Source: Zonotrichia leucophrys gambelii (Eukaryota > Chordata > Aves > Passeriformes > Passerellidae). From it: a stretch of 64,000 nt of DNA. Below the pieces are notes generated by a model that worked only from the letters and a program-made list of their open reading frames with translations, was not told the origin of the DNA and made no database searches. The stretch lies in NCBI RefSeq assembly GCF_028769735.1, contig NC_088179.1:4089501-4153500 (forward strand), read 5' to 3'. The position numbers and the translations under genes were made by a program. Position 1 is the first letter of the stretch, and each line of letters starts with the position of its first letter. Below, one piece after another: positions 49,001 through 61,000 of this stretch.

Positions 49001-52000
49001 TTCCCATTTCCCTGTGCTGGGAGGAGATGGCTGTGCAGGAACTGGGCTGGAACACTGAGAACCATGCTGGAACAGGTTCTGCACTGGGGCTGTCAGCACC
49101 TTTCCTCCTTGCTGCGACTGAAAATGGAAATGGGAAGCCATTTATTTGGAAGCACTCCATGCTGCTGCTGGCTCAGTCTGTGCATGCTTAAAAACCTAAA
49201 ATGTGGCCTTTGAAGCAAGGAGGTTGGAAACCCTGAGTGAGTTCAGATACCAGATTTTTGGAGCAGCAGCTGAAGTGTTCACAGGTCTGCAGCCCAACCT
49301 TGGTGGCTCTTGGCTGGCTGGATGCAAAAGCTGATCAATAATTCTTCTTCACAATTGCACTGCTGAGTAGTTATTGGTTGTCTGACTGTGCAATGCAATA
49401 TAACAATACAGTTATAATAGTATTTCTTCTGGTGATTTTATTGGAGGAGCAAATCTGCCTTGTGAGTGACACCACTAAAACCTGCTCGTGGTTTTCCAGC
49501 CCTGTGGAGCTGATGAGAGAATCTCACCTTCAGGCCTTGCTTAGCCTGATTCTGCTCTTCTGGAAAATGTGAGAAAGAACAGCTTCATTTTCAACAGAAA
49601 TTCTTTTACAAAATATTCAGTATTTTTGACTCATTCCTTCTTATGCTGGCTAGGTTTTAAACAGGATTTGCTGCATTCTTGTGGAACAATCCCACTCCTT
49701 TCTCTGACACAGCTGATGGCAGATGCCCTCAGACACAGAGCAACTCTTCCTTTGCTGCATCCATCCCATAATCACTGCACACACAGCACCACAGACTCAC
49801 TCTGCATCTGTTTGGTCACCCTTGTATTTATCTCGTTTTTGAATTTTCTTATATTTTTGCCATCCTTCCACAGAAATGAGCTTCACAGCTTAGTTTTTGG
49901 GAAGTTTTAAGGACAACATTATGTACTTTTATATTTTAAAACCTTTTGGTTTTGAATTTAATATTGCAACTTCATATTTTTTTATCAGAAAAAGTAAATT
50001 CTTAAAATTTATTTCTTCAACTTGTAATTTTATGTACATTTGCCACATGTTCTGCCTGTCTTGTGCTTTTGTATTGTGAGCCAAAAACTTCTGATTGTTT
50101 TGTGTTGTATCAGGTGGAAGCTGTTCTGCATTTTACAGTAATGCTTTTTTATTCAGTAAATCTTCCTAAATTCACAGAATTGCATCTGAAAGACATGGAT
50201 ATGTGAAGGGGAGACCAAAATTCCAGCTGTAACTTGCCACCTTCCTGAGTAACCTTGTCTATTACTAGACACTATTTTACATATTATTTTTTCACTATTT
50301 TACATATATATATAGTAAAAAATACTATTTTTTTACTATATTACATATATAGTAAAACTACTATTTTACATCTATATAGTAAAAAATAAATTGAAATATG
50401 CTATTTGGTGTAAGGTATTTGTAAGGAAGAACTGTTCAGACCACCTCACAGGTCTTCTACAGGTTTCACATCTTGCACCTTTAAGAAGTCTAAATTTTCC
50501 AGACAATGTTCAAATACTGCTGTAATCCCCAGGAAGTCAGCTTGGGCTAAATGTGATTTTGGTAAAATGGTACTGGATACAAAACATCATGCACAGATTT
50601 GAAGACCTAAACATCTCTCTAATTCCTTACCAAGTATTTTCTGCCATTGTTCCTTTTCCATTGTTCTTACTCTAACATAGTTTTCTTTTCTGTTATAGCT
50701 GAAATAGGAGATTTTGATGAATCAGAAGACAGAGAACACCTTAAAACAAACCAGTATTTGCCAAACCAGGAAAAACTTGAAGGAAAGATCCTGGACTTCC
50801 ACAGGAAGCATGTGTAAGTGAGGATTAATGCACACCACAAAGGGAACCCCTGGGCAGCAGGATGGCATCAAGAGTGTGTAAATTAAACACCATTTACCTT
50901 GAGCAAGAAAGTTTGGGATAGCAATAGTCACATAGTCAGGATGGAGTTGTTGGGCAGTAGTTTTTCTCAATTGATTTTTGCAGTGTGCCTTTAATAACAT
51001 GCCAAAGAAAACTTAAATGTAATAATGGGTTTAGGTAAAAGAATTCTTCAGATTTTCCATTCTACAGAGTTTAAGCTCAGTTTTGCCAGCATATGCAGAG
51101 CTCTTGCTTTTGTCTAAATAATTAGAAATCAATTGCATTGTATTCTTTTGCTGCACATTAAGCACAAGGGAGATGGAGAAGGATGGAGGGAGTGGGGAGG
51201 AAATAACTCACATCAGAATTCATGCAATACCTTATCTTGTAAGGTATCATATACCTTATCTTACAGTTTTGAATTAAGGACAGACTATTGGTGACAAAGA
51301 AACTCTGCCACAAATATAAAATTGCTTCCAACATGGAGTGAGGACTTTCAGGAACTTATTTTTCTGTAATTTTTGACACCTTGCATATTAGGATTTAGCA
51401 ATTTGAAGGTCTTTTAAAAATTGTGAATGTCCACACACACATTTTATTGTGCATGGTTCTGTGTTTTAATCCAAACTTAGGTTTTTCTTTGTTCTCTGTG
51501 GATTTTGTTTTAAGACAGAACAAAAGTTTTTCAGGGCAGCATCTGTGTTGAAAGACACATCCTATAATATTGGAAAATTAGTTCCTGAGAATTTCAGTAA
51601 TTTGCTGTTTGTGATCAGTCACTTTAACTTGTATTGAAATTATTGCTAATGATAAAATTTCAGTTTTGCTGATTCTTCATGAAATCAGGTGGTTACTTTT
51701 TCTGCTTTTGAACCTTTGATGTGCTTGTGGAAATGATGAAGAAACAAAATAAATGTTTTTAAGTTATTTAATTTTGAAGTAAATTAAAATATATTCTAGG
51801 ATTCTTCACCTTGGGAGAAAGTAGCTGGAGTAGGAAAACCATTCATTTCATTAGTTTTTCTCTTGCCTGAAGAAAATAATTAGTAATTTCAAAGCAAATT
51901 AAAAGGGGAAAAATCCTTTTCACAGAACTTGTAGTGACATTGTGATACTACTGCAAGATGCTGTGGAGTCTGAAGCTACCAATGGGTCATGCAAGGTTTT

Positions 52001-55000
52001 GATGATCCCATGCAGGGCAGGCTGATGGCTCTCAAATTTGAGGTGAAATTTGGATTTTTAGATCTCAGTACCCCCAGGGCATGGACAGAGCAGCCCAGCA
52101 TTTGTCACATACCAGGATTCTGTTCAGTTGCTTCTGCTTGTGGGGAATTTTCTCTTGGAAAGGTTGTGAATGTCTTCTGAGTTAGGGACTGGTAGTTCTG
52201 TTATGATTTGAGCTTTTTTTCAAACAAGTTACTTCTTATAATTGGTTACAATAAGGAAAGTTTGTATTTTTGCCTGTCAGGAAGGAATCAGAGGAAGGTT
52301 AACAGGTAAAAGTTCCTTGCTTCATAAATGTACTTTTCAAAGTTAGTTTAATAAGAATTGCATTTAATACAGCCATGTTATTAAAATGATTGTAAATCTT
52401 ATTTTAAGGCAAAAAGAAAATCTTATTTTATTATTTTATTTTTTTAGAAGTGTGCATGAAAGCCATGTTCAAATGAACAGCTGAGGCATTGAGATTAGAA
52501 AAGGTCACCTTGGGGTCAGTGGGATATCCTTGGGATCAGTGGGATATCCTGGGGGTCAGTGGGATATCCTTGGGGTCAGTGGGATATCCTTGGGGTCAGT
52601 GGGATATCCTTGGGGTCAGTGGGATATCCTGGGGGTCAGTGGGATATCCTTGGGGTCAGTGGGATATCCTGGGGTCAGTGGGATATCCTGGGGGTCACTG
52701 GGATATCCTTGGGGTCACTGGGATATCCTGGGGGTCAGTGGGATATCCTTGGGGTCACTGGGATATCCTTGGGGTCAGTGGGATATCCTTGGGGTCAGTG
52801 GGATATCCTGGGGTCAGTGGGATATCCCTGGGGTCAGTGGGATATCCTTGGGGTCAGTGGGATATCCTTGGGGTCAGTGGGATATCCTGGGGGTCAGTGG
52901 GATATCCTTGGGGTCAGTGGGATATCCTGGGGGTCAGTGGGATATCCTTGGGACCAGTGGGATATCCCTGGGGTCACGTGGATATCCTTGGGGTCAGTGG
53001 GATGTCCTTGGGGTCAGTGGGATATCCTTGGGGTCAGTGGGATATCCTTGGGGCTGACTGGGATGTCCTTGGGGTCACTGGGATATCCTTGGGGTCAGTG
53101 GGATATCATTGGGGTCACTGGGATGTCCTTGGGGTCAGTGGGATATCCCTGGGGTCACTGGGATATCTTTGGGGTCAGTGGGATATCCTTGGTGTATAAT
53201 ATTTATCCTGGTGTATAATATTTTTACTTTTCCCATTTATTTTAATTTTTTCTTTCCTTTCATTTACCTTATTATTCCCCCACTGACCTTTAGCAGAGTG
53301 ATATTTTTGAGCCAGGTTGGATGGGGCTGGGAGCAGCCTGGGATAATAGAAGGTGTCCTGGATGGTATTTAAGGTCCCTTCCCACCCAAACCATCCTGGG
53401 ATTCTGTGATTTTCCCACTGATCTTTGCTCCTGAAGGATTTCTTGTACAAACCAGGTGTTCAGGAAGAGAAGCCCATTCCTGGCAGGATGATTCATCTCC
53501 TCCAGATTGTTTATGTGGCACTTTCTTTTTGCCTCATTTCCTTTTTATTTTTATTTTTTTATTGCTTCACTGTAGCTATTAGAAGTGGGAGAATGTCATC
53601 ACCCTCAATAAAACAGAACCTGTGTATCCAATCCATTCTGTAAATGGAGAATGTTGTAATTGGAAAGATGGCAATTGAATGCTTATTTTCTATTTTTCCT
53701 TTTACATTTGGAAATACTTTTACTTTCATTAGAATAGGAATATGATTTCTATACTTTGCAAATGTAGTAATGATAAACAAGATGAGTTATATTTTTGGTG
53801 TAGCACATTAGTTATTACTTCAGCAAGAGCCTGAATTCATCTATTTTATTTCTATAAAATGGAAATAAATAAAAACTATCTTCTATAGTTTATTAAAAAC
53901 AAAAGATGTATATTTTGTAGTGTATTTGTGCTGGTGCAGTTAATTCCTGACACCCAAAATACACCCAAAATACACCCAAAATACACTCAAAATACACCCA
54001 AAATACACTCAAATACACCCAAAATACACCCAAAATACACTCAAATACACCCAAAATACACCCAAATACACCAAATACACCCAAAATACACCCAAAATAC
54101 ACTCAAATACACCAAATACACCAAATACACCAAAATACACTCAAATACACCAAATACACCCAATACACCAAATACACCAAATACACTCAAATACACCAAA
54201 ATACACCCAAATACACCAAAATACACCAAAATACACCCAAAATACACTCAAATACACTCAAATACACCCAAAATACAATGTTTTCTGCCTTCCTGTGAGT
54301 AGTAGAATACTTGCTGCAAGAGGAGTGCAGGATTCAACATGACACATTTGGCCTGTGTTCACATGTCTGTGGTTTCTTTGTCTGTGCATACCTAAATCAG
54401 GAAAGAAATAAAAAATTTAATAGATTTCTATTTACTGATGTAAATGCATGTCCTTTCACAACTTGTTAGCTTAGTTGTCCATGAATTTAAATTCTTTAAA
54501 TTGCCTGTAAATTAGAAAAACTCTAACTTGACAGTTCATCTTTAAAGCTCTATATTAATCACTGGGTTTAAATGCTCTGTAAATCACTTAACACTTGACA
54601 GCATTTATTTTGAGCCCATTGCCATGGGAATTTTGTATCACAAGCAATATTTGTCCAGCTGGGTGGTTGTAAGGAGCCTCTACACCAACACCTATTGCAC
54701 TGACAGCAGTTTTTGCTGGAAATACTGATATTAGTGTGTCATCCATTGACCTGGGGAAGATTAAGTAGATTTATCTGCTTAATGGCTGGACAAAATTAGA
54801 GCAGATTGTTTTGGGGCTGGGCTAAGCCTGCAGGCAGCATCTGAGGGCAATTTGTGGAGCTGCCTCCCTGGGTACCTGTCTGTGGTGCAACCAGAGTGTC
54901 TGCTCTGCTCCCAGCTGCTCCACAATGAACACTCTTAAAATTGCCTGGTATCTTATTTTTAATTTTTTTTCCTGAGATGTGCTGTGCTTTGGATCATATG

Positions 55001-58000
55001 TAATAGTATATTAAATAATAATCAGTGATTCTACATCAGTTACACCATGAGGAATTTTTAGTACTGCAGAGCTCCAGTTTTCTAGTTGTCATTTTTTGTT
55101 TTTTGCCTTCCTTCCCTTGCAAGGCTCCTTCCCAACCTCAGCACCCTTTTTAAAAGACAAAGCCCTGCTTTCATTCCTAATGTCGCTGCATTCAGAAGAA
55201 TTACAGCAGGAATTAGCGTGGGTGGGAGTTACACACAGAGCTCAGAGTGGAACTCAGGGAGCCCTGGCCAAAAGCAGGATTTATGATCTACCTCTTTTGT
55301 CTTGTGTATATTTCATAAATAGGAACCATGGTTCTCCAGGTTTTGTGATGTAGTTGAGGAATCTGTGGTGGAAATGAAACAACAGTTCAGGCCAATGTTA
55401 AATGCACTTACTCCAGTGTTACTCAAGAAATCTGCTTTACCAGTCTGAGCTTTTAGACATAACTACTCCATGTAGTAGTAACAGTAGTAGAAATTACTCT
55501 CTGTTGTTTGGCATTTCTGTTTCCATTTGAAATCAGGTTTTTGTGCCCCTTATGTTTTTTCCCTTTCTATTACATGGTCACATAATACTGACATTTGGAT
55601 GAGGGTGGATTATGGAGTGAGCTTGTAAAGACAGGAATGCCATTGAATTCCTGCCTTCTGCAGCTGGCAAAATAAATTTGTGATTTCCTGCTGTAGTGTT
55701 TTAGATTCTTTGTTTGAACAAGGCAACAGAACACTGCTGAAATGCTGCTGTGTGCATTCAGGTTTACTTTCTCAAGGCATTTTGTGTGTGTATGTGTTTT
55801 ACACTAAAGAGAATTTTACTAACTATAAAAAAATCATTGCTTTTTCTAACAACTTCTATTTTTAATATTAAATAAGTTTCATAATTGAATTCTGAATTGT
55901 AGAGACAGTTCCTACTCAGAGTTAATATGTATTGTCATCATCCCTAGTTTTGTTAATTCAAATGTAATAATTCATTTCAGTATTCTCTAATTGTATTTTA
56001 AGGAAATCTGTATGGAGCTAAACAATTGTTTGATCTAAGACATGACTCTAGGTAGGTAGGAGGAGGTATTTTTAAGGAGTATAACTAGAAAAGCCAGTCA
56101 AGGGACCAGGAGAATTTATTTAGTAGTGATGGTGTGGTTGGCACAGCATAGTACACAAAAATAGGTAATGCTAAAAATAGTTTGTCATGTGTTTTAGTAA
56201 AATAAAATGCAGATTTATGAAAGGAAGGCCACTTTCTTGGAAAAAAAGGCTTGTAAAATTTGCTTAGTCTGTGTGTGCAGGAATCTAATCTGGTTTCAGC
56301 ACTGGTTGTTTGTAAATAGAATAATAATTTTTGAGCACCTGTGTCTTCTGTGTATCATTACATTTATCCTAGTGAGCTTGCACATGGAAGTAATTTGGTA
56401 TTTATTATTTCTAATCATTGTCAGTAGTGATGTAGGGGGTCAGTTTATCCAGCTGTGGCTGATGCAGCCTCACTGCTCTGAGTGCCCCAGCAGGTCCTGT
56501 GCTGGTGTTTCACACAATTCCAGAGTGGGTTGGGATGGAAGGAAACTTAAATTTTGATCTGCTGCCATGGGCAGGGACAGCTTCCACTGTCCCAGGTGTC
56601 TTCAAGCCCTGTCCAACCTGAACTTGGACACTCCCAGGGATCCAGGGGCAGCCACAGCTGCTCTGGGCACCTGTGCCAGGGCCTCAGCACCCTCACAGGG
56701 AAGAATTTCTCCTAATGTAATTTTAATCTCATCTCTTTTAGTTTAAAACCATTTCCCCATCTCCTATCACCTTTTGTCCATAGAAAAAGTCCCTCTCTTT
56801 TTTTAGAGCCCTTGTAAGAACTGAAATCCTGTCAAAGGAAGGGGACCAGGACACCAGTTGGTTCATCACAGGCCCTCAGGTCCGGTCCGGTCCCGGTCCC
56901 TCAGGTCCTTCTGGTCCAGTTTATTGAAGAAAGTATCAAACACTTATACAGCAAATAATAAGCTTATGAATATTCTGTAAGCCAAGCAATCTATTGGTTA
57001 AACTATACCATGAACTCTTCCTCATTCCTTAGGGGTTACATCTCTCTTTTCTCATGTCTCTTTCACTGTTTGTTATTATACTACAGCTAGGCCCAAGGAC
57101 ATGCTATCAACACAGGTGCAGGACTTGGAATTAGCCACGGTTTTGTACTTTTCCATTCTCTAGCAGCTAAATTCCCAACAAAATCCCACAATGAGGTCTC
57201 CCCAGAGCCTTCTCCTCTCCAGGAGAGCACCCCCAGCTCTCCCAGCCTGAGCAGAGGGGCTCCAGCTCTTGGAGCATCTCTGTGCCCTCCTCTGATCTTC
57301 CTTTATTTTATGGGGTGTCCACTTAGGCTGGGGACCCCAGATGTGGAGGCAGCTCTGCAATGGGCTTTCCTTGGGGTTAGCAGGAGAAGGTTCTGCTTCT
57401 CCTGGTTCTCCTATATCATATTATGCTCAAACTGGGTAGTAGCATTTTCTTGCAGGGTGTTTGTAGCTCAGACCTACTTGGGTGACATGCTCATGTTTGT
57501 GATAAAGACTTTTTTGCTTTGTAATGTAACTGGAGCATGATCAGTAGCAATAGTTGGACTTGATCATCTTCAGTGATGATCAAGTCCAAGTCCTTTTTCT
57601 GCCCTAATGATTTTGTGATTCTGTGACTCCAAGAACTCCTTCATTTCCACAGCACCATTTGCTCATTCTTGGAGGATCTTTAACTCCTTGTCAGGACCCA
57701 GGAACTTACAGTGTTTTGATTTACAGGGAAAAACTCTTTGTATTCACTGAAAATTCTCTATAATCTAATGCCCTCCCTCTCATGGAAAAAAACAAGGGAT
57801 ATTGAGGAAAAAAAGGATGTTTCCATGCAGGAGAGCAAAATGTTAGTGGTTTGATGTCAGCTAACCTGGGGAGCAGTCAGTGAGGGCTGAAGCTGTGCCA
57901 GGTCATGAACAGTCTCTGTGTTGCTGTTTTGGGCCTTGTGCACCCTTACAGAGCACTTGCTCCTGTCTGTGTGCAGCTTCCTCTTGTTTTTAGAGGAATT

Positions 58001-61000
58001 TTGACAGCAGATGAAGTTTCATTTTAAAGATTCTTCTCTGGTTTCCTTGGCAGGGAGGGAATTATCCAGCCAAAGGCACCTGGTAGTAATAGAGTAATAA
58101 TTTTGTGGTCCCAAAACCTGACCTGAAAAGGGTCATTCTGTTGCAATATTTGCATTGTTTCTGTTTTGCTGCCTGTGCAACTCTGCCAACTCTCACTTCT
58201 TATCTTTGTTGATGCTAATGTGTGCACAAGCAAGCGGAAGGAGGAGCACTGTGGATTGAATGTGGATTTGTTCAACTTTGTGGTTTCTCAACTGGCAAAA
58301 GCTCTGAACTGATTAATATCTCTCTCAGCATCTGGCTTGGGATGCTCTTGACATTGGCCATCAGCTGTGTCATTACAGAACTTTCAGTGTAACACATGAC
58401 ATGGAGTGAAACCACCCAACTAGATGAGACAGAAAATTCTCATTTAGTGCCAGACTTCAGACTTAAATGTGTTGGCAGTGTTGTAGAATCAGTTTGTTCT
58501 TAAAATTTTATTTTTCTTCCTCATTATAGGGGTCAAACTCCTGCTGAATCTGACTTTCAAGTGCTTGAAATTGCCAGGAAACTGGAGATGTATGGCATCA
58601 GATTCCACCTTGCCTCCGACCGTGAGGGCACCAAAATCAACCTGGCAGTTTCACACATGGGTGTGCTGGTGTTCCAGGTATGGCAGGGATGGCACACTCT
58701 GTCCTTTAGCATGTCTTGGAGTAAGTCTCTCATTTGAACATCAGGTGTCTCTGATGCCTTGGAAATTTAACATGTTCTATGGTCAAGGAGGGTCATTTGA
58801 GCCCCCAAAACTCTGTTTGGTGCAGCTTGTCCTTGTGCAGAGAGCAGAGCATCAAAACCAAGTACAGTGAGGTAGAGGGGCTTTGTTTGAAGTTAGGTGT
58901 GTGATGAGAGAAAATCATAATTAATTCATTTTTGGAACAGCCCTGGGACAGGTCTGTCATTCTGGAATTTTGGTTTGATTGTTATTTTAATATTCCAGTG
59001 GATTTTTACTGGATATTATTGCTCTTATTGTATAAGAATGCTGATTGATTAGAGTGATTGGACCAATTAGTGTTACTATGTTTGCTGTATTAAAGAAGCA
59101 ACTCAGTGCTCAGAGTCCTGTTTATGAATGCAGTGATAGGGTTTTCCTCTCCCCAGAACACAGAGGCAGCTGATTTACTGAAATATTTCTGTTTGGGTGC
59201 TCAGCTGTGTCTTACCTGTTCTTTGCTTACTGTGGGGCAGCTTCTTTTGGAGGTGCATCAGCCCTGCAATCCCTCTCACACTGCTCAGTGGCCTCTCTTG
59301 TTTAAGGCAATATTGTCACCAGAACTAAGAATCCAGCTGGATACATACACATCTATATACCCACAACAGAATTTTGTTTGGTTCTCTGCTTCTCTGAAAC
59401 TTTTGCTAACATTTGATCATTCTCATTTTGATTCAGGGTAACACAAAAATCAATACCTTCAACTGGTCCAAGGTCCGTAAGCTGAGCTTCAAGAGGAAAA
59501 GATTCCTTATTAAGCTGCACCCAGAGGTCTGTGTCACTTTTACTGTAATATAAACTGCTCAGTGTTGAAAAAAATACCTGTGCTTTATTTCATTATGAAC
59601 ATTTCTGGAGTTTGTGATTTATAAAACAGCCTCAGCAGGCAGGTTTGGCTGCATCATTCAAGTGTCAATCTTTCCTTTCTCACCCCACAACTTAGGATCT
59701 TTAGGTTTTGTGTTTCACTCTCAGCTTATCCTTGACACAAGCTTACACATGGATAAATGCAAGACAGAAAAAAATTACTAGACCCAAGTATTTGGTGCAG
59801 CCTTTCTCAGTACTTCTCCTTTGAAAAAGTTGCATCCACTTTCTTGATTCAGATGAAAAGTATCTGATACACCTCAGGTAGGAATAGGTGACTGAAATTA
59901 TATTGTTGTAGCTTAATTTTAAGGATGGTGTGATTTCACTTGCTTCATTTTTTCTATGCATCTCTATAGCACAAGTGTCATTTTGCATAGTTAGATGATT
60001 TACAGTAGATATTTTTTATTGCAGATGTCATCAAAATTGTTGCTTCCATGCTGGATGACTAGATTGCATTCAGTGTTTAATTTATATTAAAATAGAGGGA
60101 AAAAAAACCAACTTTGGATATAATTTCATGTACCAAGAATATCTGAAATAGGACCCACTGTCTGCTGATGCAGTAATGTGTTTCACAGAGAGACCTGCAG
60201 AAATTTCATGTGATAACTGTACTCTGACATATGCAGTAGTTTCTGGTTTTGTCTGGAATTTTTGTTCTGGAATTTCCAAGAGACAAGCATCAGAACTCCT
60301 AAAAAAGGCATAGTATTTTAAAATAGCTACTATTTCACTTGAGTATTTAAATTCCTTTGAATTTTCTGAAGGTGGGTTATATTGAGCATGTTTCTAAAGT
60401 CAAGTGCTTTTTAAATACTTCTACAGTTTCAAGGTAAGCAAACATTTTGGACAGCTATTAAATAATTTTTAACTGCATTCAGAATCACTCCCATTGTTTT
60501 GAGGCAGATGAGAAGTGACTTAGCAAAATCCTGCATCTTGCTGGAGTTCATCTTTTTTATTGGCACACATTTGTACCTTCCTTTTCTCCTTACTGTCATT
60601 TTAGATGCTACTGAACTTCTGTGTCTTTTTTCCCAGGGCCCATATCAGGATACATTGGAGTTTCTTTTGGGAAGTAGGGATGAGTGTAAAAACTTCTGGA
60701 AAATCTGTGTTGAGTATCACACATTCTTTAGGCTCTTCGACCAGCCAAAGCCAAAGGCTAAAGCAGTGTTCTTCAGCAGAGGCTCATCTTTCAGATACAG
60801 GTAGGGAGAAACACAACACACTCATTTTGTCTTAGAAAATGAGAGCAAAAGGAAGAAATGTTCTAAAGACATTCCTCTGTAATGCTCATCCCCTGTGTTT
60901 GATAACCTTTGTACTTGTGTGGGTTCACAGTGGACGAACACAGAAGCAGCTAGTGGATTATATTAAGGACAGTGGGATGAAGAGAACCCCATATGAAAGG

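Noticed and set aside
52489..53218. Three overlapping open frames of 175-236 residues rich in Gly, Trp, Ser and Asp
   Set aside because: They are created by the 20-bp minisatellite, which shifts frame every unit and returns after three. There is no splice or homology support.
52503..54277. CRISPR-like regular repeats
   Set aside because: The units are contiguous without unique spacers and sit in a vertebrate intron. They are minisatellites.
35044..57180. Full-length endogenous provirus
   Set aside because: All four LTRs are single copies bounded by target duplications with no gag, pol or env sequence between. They are solo LTRs.
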